DNA of 64,000 nt from Rhodococcoides corynebacterioides (GTDB lineage: Bacteria > Actinomycetota > Actinomycetes > Mycobacteriales > Mycobacteriaceae), in NCBI RefSeq assembly GCF_019834675.1, contig NZ_JABUBU010000001.1, positions 558,001 through 622,000 of the forward strand. Reading direction: 5' to 3'. The translations under genes were made by a program, and so were the position numbers. The notes under the pieces were generated by a model, which worked only from the letters and a program-made list of their open reading frames with translations, made no database searches and had not been told where the DNA came from. Below are positions 1-7,887 of this stretch, in pieces (the stretch's first letter is position 1; each line of letters starts with the position of its first letter).

Positions 1-1
1 G

Positions 2-1408
2 TTCGAGCCCTACCTCGTGGAGGGGCGCATCGCACTCGATGACTGGAAGACGCTGCTCGGACTTGCGTTGTTCCGGCTGGAACCCGACGTGCAGGGGAGT
101 GCGGGCGGCATCTCCGTTCGCACCCTCCTGTCGTACGTGATTCGTACCGAGATGCCGAAAGACCCCCTCAAGATCATCGCCCAGCAAGGTGCGACGAGCA
201 GTCGTGAACATGTCGCGTTCCTCCTCGGGTTGGACTGGAAGGTTGTACACGAGCTGGCGGCGATCAAGAAAGGTCTCAGCCAAATCTCCACTATCAGCGC
301 CGCTACGCGGGAGGGATTGGTAGCGACGTTCCGGCCAGAGAAGGATCTCGTGCTCGAAAGAGCGGCTGTGATGCACGAGATCGAAGAGTGGCAGCACAGG
401 ATTGACCGGTTCCGGATTCTGGAGGATCCGAACTCGTTGGTGAAGCGGGTGGACGAGCTCACCGATTCGATCGCACGGCTGCGTGACGATGCCGTAGTGG
501 ATCAGAGGATGCATGCGCTTTACCTGGAATCCTTGGCCGACACCGATGGCCCGAAGAGCACACCGCTCGCTGTAGAGGCGCTCTTCGACGCCGCGGGCGT
601 AATCCTGGCGGACGGGTTTCGTCGCCAGATAGATGACGTTCGCGACTTCCACGATTCACTGCTCACCAACCGGCGGCTGTTCTTGCGTTCGGAAGTGACG
701 ACGATCGAACAGCGCATTGCCACCCGCTCTGCCGAGCTCGACCGCTTGGACCAGCAGCGCGACAACGCTCTGCGCACGCTTGACGCAGGCGGAGCGCTTG
801 ATGAGCTCAACGCGCTGAGAATCGAGCTAGGGGAAGCCGAACAACGCCGCGCAGCCCTCGATCTCCAGATCGAACAAGCTCGCGACCTGGATGCGCGGAA
901 GCAGGAACTCAAGCTGGAACAATCGACAATACGAAGTGACGCCGCCCGCGAACTGACGATCTCGCGCGAGAAGCTCGATCGCATCAGCGACCGGTTCACC
1001 TTCAAAATGCGGCAGCTGTACGGGAAGGATGCCGCCCTTACAGTCGCGGTGGACGACGCAGGCTACCTGTTCTCCATTCGAGCCGCAGGTTCCGGCAGCA
1101 CCGGTGTCGACCGAATGACCATGTTTTGTTTCGACCTGACCATGCTTGAGGAAGGAATTTTGACCGGGCACCACCCCGACTTTCTTGTGCACGACTCCAC
1201 CGTCTTCGACGGGGTTGATCCCCGCCAGCGCGCAGGGGCCATGCGGTTCGCTCAGCAGATGGTCGCACAAACGAATGGGCAGTACATCTGCACCATCAAC
1301 AGCAACGATGTTCCTCAAGAGGTGCTCGGGGAGGATTGGTTCCAGGCGGGGGTGGTCAGGACAGTCCTGGACACCGAGGTAGGGGGCCTGATCGGGCGGG
1401 CGTTCTGA
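2..1408 (+). CDS. SMC-like ATPase C-terminal part, DUF2326 family (5' end outside window)
   Basis: The reading frame is open to the left edge, so the N-terminal nucleotide-binding half is missing. What remains (about 468 residues) is a long helical protein with heptad-like coiled-coil stretches at roughly residues 115-150 and 230-325, ending in a DUF2326-type module. Diagnostic pieces are a signature-like GSGSTGVDR, a Walker B/D-loop-like LVHDSTVFDGVDPRQ and a terminal YICTINSNDVP. DUF2326 proteins are the ATPase component of ABC-three-component (ABC-3C) systems, proposed conflict or anti-phage systems that pair the ATPase with a middle component and an effector. Those partners, if present, would lie upstream. 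A counted sample (961-1020) is 35/60 GC, below the roughly 70% of the core genes. Family call is good; the defence role is inferred. Confidence 0.75.
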   Translation, partial: FEPYLVEGRIALDDWKTLLGLALFRLEPDVQGSAGGISVRTLLSYVIRTEMPKDPLKIIAQQGATSSREHVAFLLGLDWKVVHELAAIKKGLSQISTISAATREGLVATFRPEKDLVLERAAVMHEIEEWQHRIDRFRILEDPNSLVKRVDELTDSIARLRDDAVVDQRMHALYLESLADTDGPKSTPLAVEALFDAAGVILADGFRRQIDDVRDFHDSLLTNRRLFLRSEVTTIEQRIATRSAELDRLDQQRDNALRTLDAGGALDELNALRIELGEAEQRRAALDLQIEQARDLDARKQELKLEQSTIRSDAARELTISREKLDRISDRFTFKMRQLYGKDAALTVAVDDAGYLFSIRAAGSGSTGVDRMTMFCFDLTMLEEGILTGHHPDFLVHDSTVFDGVDPRQRAGAMRFAQQMVAQTNGQYICTINSNDVPQEVLGEDWFQAGVVRTVLDTEVGGLIGRAF

Positions 1409-1499
1409 CCGGTAACCCCGCCCTGGTGGCCTCACGATGGGCGAATCATCCGGGGCCCCCGGCGTTGGTCGTCCCGCGCGGCCAAGTGGGTTCACATAC

Positions 1500-1512
1500 C
1501 CCCATAATGGGG
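1500..1512. repeat. Small palindrome CCCCAT-A-ATGGGG
   Basis: A perfect 6-bp inverted repeat with a one-base centre lies in the gap between the DUF2326 gene and the cold-shock-like gene. A related ATGGGGG recurs near 1543. It has no T-run and its centre is too small for a hairpin loop, so it may be a protein-binding site rather than a terminator. Confidence 0.3.
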
Positions 1513-1606
1513 TGGATGTCGACCACTTCGCTTCGCTCTTCTAATGGGGGCTCGGAGCGTCCAAAGTAACGCGTAAAGCGCTGTATTGCCCATGAAGGGG
1601 GTTTCG

Positions 1607-1900
1607 ATGACTGAGGGAACGGTCGACCAATGGAACGCTGAGGAAGGTTGGGGTGTAATTGTTTCAGCGGAAACACCCTCTGGATGCTGGTTCCACTTCA
1701 GCAACCTGTGGAGGTCTGACGTACCAAACCTTGGTCATGGCCAGCATGCGTCAATTTCGCCAGCACGAAACCCCATTGTTGGAGAGCCTGTTTCCTATGA
1801 ATGGATCGCAGACGAAGGCGACGGATACCAGTTTTTCGCGACCGAAGTCCGTCCCATGCGGTCGGGTCCGGAAGTCGAGGTCGTTTCAGACCAACAATAA
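1607..1900 (+). CDS. Diverged cold-shock-domain-like protein
   Basis: A 97-residue protein whose N-terminal half follows the cold-shock-domain pattern: EGTVDQWNAEEGWGVI resembles the first strands and RNP1 of CspA proteins, and CWFHFSNL occupies the RNP2 position. Classical aromatic RNP residues are partly replaced, and an insertion precedes the second motif. The C-terminal tail (PMRSGPEVEV) is extra. The start at 1607 is chosen because an AAGGGGG ribosome-binding site sits just upstream; in-frame TTG (1586) and ATG (1592) codons lack one. Single-stranded nucleic-acid binding is probable from the fold; the function is unknown. It sits 198 bases downstream of the DUF2326 gene in the same orientation, so a link is possible but unproven. 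Confidence 0.6.
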   Translation: MTEGTVDQWNAEEGWGVIVSAETPSGCWFHFSNLWRSDVPNLGHGQHASISPARNPIVGEPVSYEWIADEGDGYQFFATEVRPMRSGPEVEVVSDQQ

Positions 1901-1993
1901 TTACCTAGGGCGATGTGCCCGAGCTACGGGGGATGCTGAGAGCTACCGTCAGCACCCCCCGTACCTCGCTTTCGCTCTCTTCCGCGCTACCTT

Positions 1994-3751
1994 CTAGCGG
2001 ATTCGGAAGATGTAGGTCCTGTCTACATGGGCAACGAAGTACCCGTATGCCAACGTGCCCCTACCGTTCAAGTTTTGGGTCTTGTTGTGGAACCCGCAGC
2101 TGATGTTTAACGCGTATTCTCGGTTGTCGTCGTGGTTTCCGACCGAGTTGTGGTAGACGCGCGTTATAATCATGTTCTTGTGGCGTGGGTCGTTGTCCTT
2201 GAAATGCACCCCCCGCGATCTCGAGTAGATGGCCGTGGTGCAGTCCTTGGGCGTCGACGTTCCATACTGTGCCCGGTATAAGATGGCTGACTGGCTGATC
2301 TCGAAACCGTAGCTCAATTTCCTGGAGTCGAATTCGGCTGAGTTTCGACGGATGTTCAACGTACCGCCGACTCCTCGAAGAACTTTCTCGTCTCCCGCGT
2401 AGAACTCGATCGGGTTGCCGAAATCTGCACGAGCTTGAGGGGTGCTGGGGTCAGGTTCCAGGGCTCCAAATTCCAGCAGATGGTTCTCGAACAGCTGCTT
2501 GATGGCGCCGTTCTCGACATACTCGTCTGATGCTGGATAGCCCAGGGTCCCCCCCTCGAAACCGATGAACTCCCAATGATTGAGAATACCTCCTCGCACT
2601 ACCCATGCTCCGTAAGTGGGGTGGTAGTAAATGACGCCGTTCTGGAATCGGGCCATTTGGCCTTGGCCGTCGGGGAGGGTTCGGATGTGGTCTTCGGTGA
2701 GGTAGCCGAGGAGGCTGCTGCCGGGGGTGAGTCCGCCGACGGAGTTGTACTTGTCGCGCAGAGGCCCGTTCTGGATGGCGGATCCAATAGCGTTTTGGAA
2801 CGAGACGTAGATGGCGCCGTCCTGGAATTCCTGGCGGCGGCCGCCGTCGGGGAGAACGATTTCGTCGGTGGTGGGGTACTTGAGGTAGCTGCCCTCGTAG
2901 CCGAGGATGCCCCAGCGGTTGAGGAAGCTGTTGACGACGGGGTGTGCGCCGCCGGCGGCAGACCAGTAGATGGGCCCGTTGGCGAAGGTGACTCGCTCCC
3001 CGGTGCCTCCGGGGTTGATGATGTTCCCGCTGGTGGGGAGGAACAGGAAGCTGCCCACGCCGCCGAGCGAGTTGTACTTGTCGCGGATCGCACCGCACAC
3101 GTCGAAGTTCGACGGCCAGTACCTCTGGCAGGTCACTGCGGCGCGCGATGTGCGCTGTTTGGCGAGCAGTCGGGCTTCCCCGATCTCGGCCTGGTCGGCC
3201 TGCTCCTTCGTGTACCCCTCTGGCCACTCCTCACGGTCGGACCGCATCTTGCCGGGGACGAGGGTGCTATTGGGGTTCTCCGTGGGCAGCCCGGTGTACG
3301 GGATTCGCTTGCCGGTCGGGGTCGGTGCGGTCGCCTCAGCGCTGGGGGTCGCCGTTGTGATCGTCGTGCTGGTGCTCGACGGTGCCGCCGTCGGTACGTC
3401 AGCGACGTCTGGATTCTCGGACTGCGGGACGAGTGTCTGCTGGATGGGCGGGGCCGGTGACGGCGCGTCGACGCACGAAGTCGGTACGGCCGACGTGGTG
3501 GTCGACAGCGGCGCCGTGGTGGTGGTCGGCGGCGTGGTGGGCGCGCACGGATCGGCTGGTGCCGGGGCCTGCTGTTGCAGCGCAGCCGGTGCGGGGCTGG
3601 TTGGTGAGGCTGGGGTGGTGGACGGTTGCGCGGTGGCCGCCGCTCCCCCTCCGGTGGCGACCAGCACAGCGGTCATCCCGGCGATCAGCACGGCGCGGGG
3701 AGCTGTGTGGGACAACGGTTTCGGCCATCGTGGCCGACGAAGCATCGACAT
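1994..3751 (-). CDS. Secreted LGFP-repeat protein with unknown C-terminal module
   Basis: A 585-residue exported protein. A basic start is followed by a hydrophobic segment (about residues 18-40) ending in AxA, a Sec signal peptide. Next come about 110 residues rich in Pro/Thr/Ser, a wall-spanning linker. Residues about 205-430 hold at least four LGFP-type repeats, with cores FLFLPTSGN, YLKYPTTDE, LLGYLTEDH and TLGYPASDE; such repeats in Corynebacteriales proteins are thought to anchor proteins to the cell wall. The last 150 residues match nothing I recognise; they hold two cysteines (DCTTAI, ISCGFH) that could pair outside the cell. Composition changes along the gene: 32/60 GC at 2161-2220 (C-terminus) against 45/60 at 3481-3540 (linker). 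Confidence 0.75.
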   Translation of the reverse strand: MSMLRRPRWPKPLSHTAPRAVLIAGMTAVLVATGGGAAATAQPSTTPASPTSPAPAALQQQAPAPADPCAPTTPPTTTTAPLSTTTSAVPTSCVDAPSPAPPIQQTLVPQSENPDVADVPTAAPSSTSTTITTATPSAEATAPTPTGKRIPYTGLPTENPNSTLVPGKMRSDREEWPEGYTKEQADQAEIGEARLLAKQRTSRAAVTCQRYWPSNFDVCGAIRDKYNSLGGVGSFLFLPTSGNIINPGGTGERVTFANGPIYWSAAGGAHPVVNSFLNRWGILGYEGSYLKYPTTDEIVLPDGGRRQEFQDGAIYVSFQNAIGSAIQNGPLRDKYNSVGGLTPGSSLLGYLTEDHIRTLPDGQGQMARFQNGVIYYHPTYGAWVVRGGILNHWEFIGFEGGTLGYPASDEYVENGAIKQLFENHLLEFGALEPDPSTPQARADFGNPIEFYAGDEKVLRGVGGTLNIRRNSAEFDSRKLSYGFEISQSAILYRAQYGTSTPKDCTTAIYSRSRGVHFKDNDPRHKNMIITRVYHNSVGNHDDNREYALNISCGFHNKTQNLNGRGTLAYGYFVAHVDRTYIFRIR

Positions 3752-3764
3752 GAGAGCTGCTCTC
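3752..3764. repeat. Perfect palindrome GAGAGC-T-GCTCTC abutting the LGFP gene start
   Basis: Six-base arms with a single central base lie immediately upstream of the ATG at 3751 of the leftward LGFP gene, where a ribosome-binding site should be. No clear Shine-Dalgarno is visible, so this palindrome may be an operator or may mask initiation. Function is inference. Confidence 0.35.
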
Positions 3765-4058
3765 TGCGGAAGGAAAGCGACCGGTCTTCCTCGACCGACG
3801 CCTACGCATCCTTAGCGACGGACCACAAGAAGTGCAAATGCTCCGATTGCCCCGTATCGCCCAAAGCATGACGTCTGGTATTGAGAGTTGGTAAGAAACC
3901 CGCGGCCGTTCCAGCGATGAACCTTGGGAGGCGGTGATCACCAAACGACACGCCGAAACGACCGTCCATATGGCCCGTTTCGCTCTGTGTGGTGTTGCGG
4001 TTTGAACGCCGGATTTGACAGGTTGAGCCGCACCACGAGCATCCCTAGAGTGTGCCCA
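3765..4058. other. Gene-free stretch
   Basis: Between the LGFP gene start and the end of the leftward hypothetical gene there is no credible coding sequence, tRNA or clear terminator. The stretch is AT-richer than the core and presumably carries the LGFP gene promoter. Confidence 0.4.
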
Positions 4059-5288
4059 TCATCTGTCCATGCCGGGCCGAATATCGTTGCCGCTGCGATC
4101 TCGATCCCGGCGGCGAGTAGGCGTTGTCTCCGTCCCGGCGGTGGCCGGTCGGCCGGCGTCGTGGCTCAAAGCCCCGTCAATCGGTTTCGCCTGTTGGACG
4201 TCGGCGATCATGCGGGCGTCGACTATGTCGGCGTCGATGCCGGCGTCGAGCATCGCTTCGGCATCGGCGGCTCGGCGTTCGCGGGAGTCGTACAAGGGAC
4301 CTCGGGGGTCGAGGTTGGCCTTCGGCCGGCCTGCTGCGGTCCATTCGTCGAGCAGTTCGGTGCGGGCGGTGAGGTACTGCTCGCGATTGGCCGATGCTTC
4401 GCTCTGGGAGAACTGAGCGGCTAGTGCGGGGGCGTTGCTCAGCGCCCATGCCTTCGCTTGTTCCACCGCCCATGCGGTGGTGATCGCCTGTTCTTCGGCG
4501 GTCTTGCGGGTGCCGTTGCCGTAGACGGCGCGTTCGGCGTCGCGCGGCAGTGCCGTCTTGGCCCACTGGACGGCGAGGGCGGGGTCCGCTTGTTCTGCGG
4601 CGTCGGGTGAGGTGGGCGTCGGGGCCGGGAGGTCGTCGCGTGCGTCTCGGTGGGCGAGCGACGCCGAGGAGGCCGCGATCGCTGCCGCGGCGTCGCGGCG
4701 GTCGTTCTCGGCTTTGTCGGGGGCCGGGGCCTTGTCGCGTTCGGCGACGACGGCCGCCAGGCGGGCGCTCAGGTCGTCGGGCGTTCCGGCGAATTTCTGC
4801 GCGTCGACGCCGTAGCGGCGGGAGATCTGATCGCGGACGTGGGCGACGCCGTACGCGGCGCCGGTGTACATCAGTTGTTCGTGCGCTTCGGCGATCTGGT
4901 GCTCGGCGGCCATTTCCCACCAGCAGTCCTCGTACACCAGGTGCAGCGGCGGGACGGGGCGGGTGAGTCCGGCTGCGTCGGGGTCGGTGCAGAAGTATTT
5001 CGGGACGAGTTCGCCTCGGTCGTTGCGGCCGGCGTGGACTGCCCAGTGCTTCGGCTCGGCGCCGACCATCAGGGCGGCGGTGTCGACGCCGAATCGCGCC
5101 GCGAGCTGGTCGTCGAGGTTGAACACCGCGTTGGCGGCGACAGGGGAGTCGTTCTTCCAGGCCTGCGCCGTCCTGTACGTCTGGGCGACGACGTCCGGGG
5201 TGGCCGCTGACCACCACCGCGGTGAGAACGACGGACCTGGACAGGGCTTCAGGTCACACGCAGACCCAAGACTTTCGTTGGGTAGCAT
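4059..5288 (-). CDS. Hypothetical protein, possibly 5'-truncated
   Basis: Encodes up to 409 residues that I do not recognise. It is Ala/Asp/Arg-rich and predicted mostly helical, with an acidic low-complexity middle and a basic C-terminus (TRRRDRDRSGN). The first 30 codons look unlike coding sequence (PCPGPSFSPRW), and the only ATG near the 5' end (5288) lies inside the promoter of the divergent antitoxin gene. The conserved-looking part begins near VVAQTYRTAQAW. It may therefore be the 3' part of a longer gene cut when the toxin-antitoxin segment arrived. Plasmid or integrative-element origin is possible but unsupported by any motif. Confidence 0.4.
   Translation of the reverse strand: MLPNESLGSACDLKPCPGPSFSPRWWSAATPDVVAQTYRTAQAWKNDSPVAANAVFNLDDQLAARFGVDTAALMVGAEPKHWAVHAGRNDRGELVPKYFCTDPDAAGLTRPVPPLHLVYEDCWWEMAAEHQIAEAHEQLMYTGAAYGVAHVRDQISRRYGVDAQKFAGTPDDLSARLAAVVAERDKAPAPDKAENDRRDAAAAIAASSASLAHRDARDDLPAPTPTSPDAAEQADPALAVQWAKTALPRDAERAVYGNGTRKTAEEQAITTAWAVEQAKAWALSNAPALAAQFSQSEASANREQYLTARTELLDEWTAAGRPKANLDPRGPLYDSRERRAADAEAMLDAGIDADIVDARMIADVQQAKPIDGALSHDAGRPATAGTETTPTRRRDRDRSGNDIRPGMDR
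5283..5288 (+). promoter_or_regulatory. -10 element of leaderless antitoxin transcript
   Basis: TAGCAT ends six bases before the ATG at 5295. With this spacing the message would begin at or next to the start codon. The GGAGG in the spacer is too close to serve as a normal ribosome-binding site. Confidence 0.5.
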
Positions 5289-5294
5289 GGAGGC

Positions 5295-5762
5295 ATGGCG
5301 ACAGCACGCGACACTTCGAAGGCGACCCGGCGCGTGTTAGCGGGAGAAGCGACCGTCGGCCGGTCGGCGCGAAGTGGGGCGCTGCAGGAAGGTGCACAGG
5401 TCGGTCGTCGTGGTCGCTCCACCCCGGCTGACGACCCGTTGTCGAGTAGCCGCGTCCGCTATCTGATGGATGCATTCGGTGGACAGGCCCTTGCGATTCT
5501 GACCGGCGTCAGCGCATCACAGCCGACTCGGTGGAGCGCGGGGGACGAGCGTCCCGGAGCAACGGCTGCCCCGTTGCTGATCGATCTTGAGCACGTGCTG
5601 GCGAAAGCCCGTCTGGTCTGGGGCGAGCAGGCAGCACAGCAGTGGCTGGTGAGCGCAAATTCGTACCTTGGTGGTGCCCGCCCGCTGGACGCGCTGCGTG
5701 TGCACGGATCGTCCGCTGTCCTGGACGCTCTCGACGGCGAGATGTGGGGCGGAGCAGCCTGA
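5295..5762 (+). CDS. Xre/MbcA/ParS-type antitoxin (DUF2384)
   Basis: A 155-residue protein with a basic, disordered N-terminus, a central helical region (SSRVRYLMDAFGGQALAIL) and a C-terminal toxin-binding domain of the MbcA/ParS/Xre family, recognisable from SANSYLGGARPLDALRVHG and the terminal VLDALDGEMWGG. In this family the C-terminal segment plugs the active site of the partner RES toxin, and the complex represses its own promoter. The stop codon TGA (5760-5762) abuts the GTG start of the RES toxin gene, so the two are translationally linked. The start at 5295 is supported by a leaderless -10 element. Confidence 0.85.
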   Translation: MATARDTSKATRRVLAGEATVGRSARSGALQEGAQVGRRGRSTPADDPLSSSRVRYLMDAFGGQALAILTGVSASQPTRWSAGDERPGATAAPLLIDLEHVLAKARLVWGEQAAQQWLVSANSYLGGARPLDALRVHGSSAVLDALDGEMWGGAA

Positions 5763-6323
5763 GTGCTCGTCTATCGCGTCTTCCCGTTTCTGGACACCGC
5801 CGAGCCAGGCGAGCCGGGCCATCCGATCTACGAACACAGACCGCAACGGGGCGGACGTATCGACCATCCCGACTATTACGTCTGGTACGTCTCGAGAAAC
5901 GCGGAAGCAGCGTGTGGGGAAGTCTTCGGAAACCTCTCGACATGGGACGACTCGATGTTCGAGTTTCCGTTGATACCGGGAGCGCGGCGAGCGTTGGGGA
6001 CGTTCGCCCTTCCCGACACCCTCAGAATCCTGGACCTCGACGATCCTGCCCAGCTGGTTCGCCTCGACTTGCGGCCGACGCAGGTCGTGGCCCGCAACGC
6101 ACCTGTCACACGGGCGTGGGGACACAGAATATGGGACGAGAGAACGCCCGGAGACCCCGGCGAGCGGCAGTGGGACGCGGTGCAGTGGTGGTCCTACCAC
6201 CGTCCGATCTGGAATGTCATGGCCAGTTGGCAGCGGCCCGAATTCCGGGATGTCACCCCTTTGGACACGGAGCACCCTGCAATCGTCGATGCAGCGTCCG
6301 CGCTGAGTCGAATAATCGCATGA
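5763..6323 (+). CDS. RES-domain toxin (NAD+-degrading type)
   Basis: A 186-residue RES-family toxin. Characteristic features are the early VYRVFP with Arg5, the conserved GRIDHPDYYVWYVSRN segment and Glu53 in EAACGEVFGN, matching the Arg and Glu positions that define the family. RES toxins such as MbcT of M. tuberculosis deplete NAD+ by phosphorolysis or hydrolysis, stopping growth when the antitoxin is lost. It begins with GTG directly after the antitoxin stop codon, giving the usual antitoxin-first order. Length is normal for the family and no key residue is obviously lost, so the pair is probably functional. Other genes of the left-edge island surround it. Confidence 0.85.
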   Translation: MLVYRVFPFLDTAEPGEPGHPIYEHRPQRGGRIDHPDYYVWYVSRNAEAACGEVFGNLSTWDDSMFEFPLIPGARRALGTFALPDTLRILDLDDPAQLVRLDLRPTQVVARNAPVTRAWGHRIWDERTPGDPGERQWDAVQWWSYHRPIWNVMASWQRPEFRDVTPLDTEHPAIVDAASALSRIIA

Positions 6324-6330
6324 CGGACGA

Positions 6331-6870
6331 CTACCAGCGCGGCCCCACGCGATTGTTCACGCACAGCGTGCCCTCGACATCGATGCTGCTCGGCGGCCGG
6401 AACACCATGACGTTCTCACCGTCGGCCGGTGGCCTCGGGTCCTCGCCGTTGCCGACCACCCCGAGCCGGCCACGCCACCGCACCCACCCGCGGCCCTCCC
6501 AGAAGCCGATCGCGCCGGGCAGCGAGTTGAGCACGCCCAGTGCACCCTCGTCCTCGATCACCGCCTCGAGGCGGTCGAGGACGATGCGGCCGAGTCCGGT
6601 GCCGCGGCGGTCGGAGTCGACCGCCACGGCCTCGACGTAGCGGCCGTCGATCTCCTTGCCGTCGTGGACGAGCAGCCGGGGCACTGCCGCGGCGTGCGCC
6701 ACCACCAGGCCGTCCAGCCGCGCCAGCACGTGGGTTCCGCCGAGTGCGTGCACCCAGTCGTGCGGTTCGAACTCGCTGCCGAATACCGCCCGCACCAGGG
6801 CTTCCGCCTGGTGTGCGTCGTGCTCGGTCAGATCCTCGGTGGCGACGGTCTCGAGGCGCGGTTCGGTCAT
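6331..6870 (-). CDS. GNAT acetyltransferase, aminoglycoside 2'-N-acetyltransferase-like
   Basis: A 179-residue GNAT protein closely resembling the AAC(2') enzymes intrinsic to mycobacteria. The core GRYVEAVAVDSDRRGTGLG holds the acetyl-CoA pyrophosphate-binding loop (RGTGLG), followed by ALGVLNSLPGAIGFWEGRGW, the beta-4/beta-5 region with the family's RGW. In M. tuberculosis AAC(2')-Ic acetylates aminoglycosides with a 2' amino group; whether this protein does so or has a housekeeping substrate cannot be told from sequence. The start at 6870 has a GGGGAGA ribosome-binding site. It follows dapD by 35 bases in the same direction and may be co-transcribed. Confidence 0.8.
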   Translation of the reverse strand: MTEPRLETVATEDLTEHDAHQAEALVRAVFGSEFEPHDWVHALGGTHVLARLDGLVVAHAAAVPRLLVHDGKEIDGRYVEAVAVDSDRRGTGLGRIVLDRLEAVIEDEGALGVLNSLPGAIGFWEGRGWVRWRGRLGVVGNGEDPRPPADGENVMVFRPPSSIDVEGTLCVNNRVGPRW

Positions 6871-6905
6871 GGTCTCCCCGGATCTGCCGACCGCGGCACC
6901 CGCGG

Positions 6906-7856
6906 TCAGTCGTTGGCGTGCAGGATGGAGTTCAGTTCGACTCCGGTGCCCTTCCACGGAACCACCTCGACGGCGCCGGAGACGGAGTTTCGGCGGAACA
7001 GCAGGTTCGACCGACCGCTGAGGGCCGCGGCCTTGACCACGGTGCCGTCCGGTCCGGTGACCTTGGTGCCGGCGGTGATGTAGAGCCCGGCCTCGACCAC
7101 GCAGTCGTCGCCGAGCGAGATGCCGAGGCCAGCGTTGGCGCCGAGCAGGCACCGCTCGCCGACGGAGATGACGGCTTTGCCGCCACCCGAGAGGGTGCCC
7201 ATGATCGACGCGCCGCCGCCGACGTCCGAGCCGTCGCCGACGACGACACCGGCGGAGATGCGCCCCTCGACCATCGACGAACCGAGCGTGCCGGCGTTGA
7301 AGTTCACGAAGCCCTCGTGCATGACCGTGGTCCCCGACGCGAGATGCGCGCCCAGTCGGACCCGGTCGGCGTCGCCGATGCGTACGCCGGTCGGCACCAC
7401 GTAGTCGACCAGGCGCGGGAACTTGTCGACGCCGTAGACCGTGACCGGGCCGCGGGCCTTGAGTCGCGCACGCGTGACCTCGAACCCGTCGACGGCGGCC
7501 GGCCCGTGGTTGGTCCAGACGACGTTGGCGAGCAGGCCGAACTGTCCGTCGAGGTTGACCCCGTGCGGCGCGACCAGGCGGTGCGAGAGCAGGTGCAGGC
7601 GGAGGTAGACGTCGTGCGCGTCGGTGGGGGCGTCCTCCAGCGAGGCGATGGTGGTGCGCACGGCGACGACGTCGACGCCGCGCGCGTCGTCGGCACCGAC
7701 CAGCGACGCCAGGTCCTCGGGCACGTCCGCGCCCTGCAGGCGGGTGGTGCCGGTCTCGGTGACCTCGCCCAGTTCGGGGGCGGGGTACCAGGTGTCGAGC
7801 ACCGTGCCCGACGTGGTGATGGTTGCGAGTCCTGTTGCCGATGCGCCTGTGGTCAC
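6906..7856 (-). CDS. dapD: Tetrahydrodipicolinate N-succinyltransferase
   Basis: DapD transfers succinyl from succinyl-CoA to tetrahydrodipicolinate in the succinylase branch of meso-diaminopimelate and lysine synthesis, supplying peptidoglycan. The 316-residue length matches the actinobacterial type (317 in M. tuberculosis). The C-terminal half has the hexapeptide pattern of a left-handed beta-helix ([33 protein letters not shown]), and [14 protein letters not shown] is the active-site region. The GTG start at 7856 is chosen for protein length and because a -10 hexamer ends eight bases upstream, implying a leaderless message. It faces away from dapE, the later enzyme of the same pathway, with only 39 bases between start codons. 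Confidence 0.95.
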   Translation of the reverse strand: MTTGASATGLATITTSGTVLDTWYPAPELGEVTETGTTRLQGADVPEDLASLVGADDARGVDVVAVRTTIASLEDAPTDAHDVYLRLHLLSHRLVAPHGVNLDGQFGLLANVVWTNHGPAAVDGFEVTRARLKARGPVTVYGVDKFPRLVDYVVPTGVRIGDADRVRLGAHLASGTTVMHEGFVNFNAGTLGSSMVEGRISAGVVVGDGSDVGGGASIMGTLSGGGKAVISVGERCLLGANAGLGISLGDDCVVEAGLYITAGTKVTGPDGTVVKAAALSGRSNLLFRRNSVSGAVEVVPWKGTGVELNSILHAND

Positions 7857-7864
7857 GGTGCCCG

Positions 7865-7870
7865 AGCCTA
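7865..7870 (-). promoter_or_regulatory. -10 element, dapD
   Basis: On the minus strand TAGGCT ends eight bases before the GTG start of dapD, with no ribosome-binding site between them. The divergent dapE -10 lies only 11 bases away. Confidence 0.5.
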
Positions 7871-7881
7871 GAGCACGGCAG

Positions 7882-7887
7882 TAGGGT
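7882..7887 (+). promoter_or_regulatory. -10 element, dapE
   Basis: TAGGGT ends eight bases before the GTG start of dapE, consistent with a leaderless transcript. It is back to back with the dapD -10, so one bound regulator could control both genes. Confidence 0.5.

Noticed and set aside
3924-4424. Plus-strand frame opposite the end of the leftward hypothetical gene
   Set aside because: Cys/Arg-rich, no start signal, no recognisable domain.
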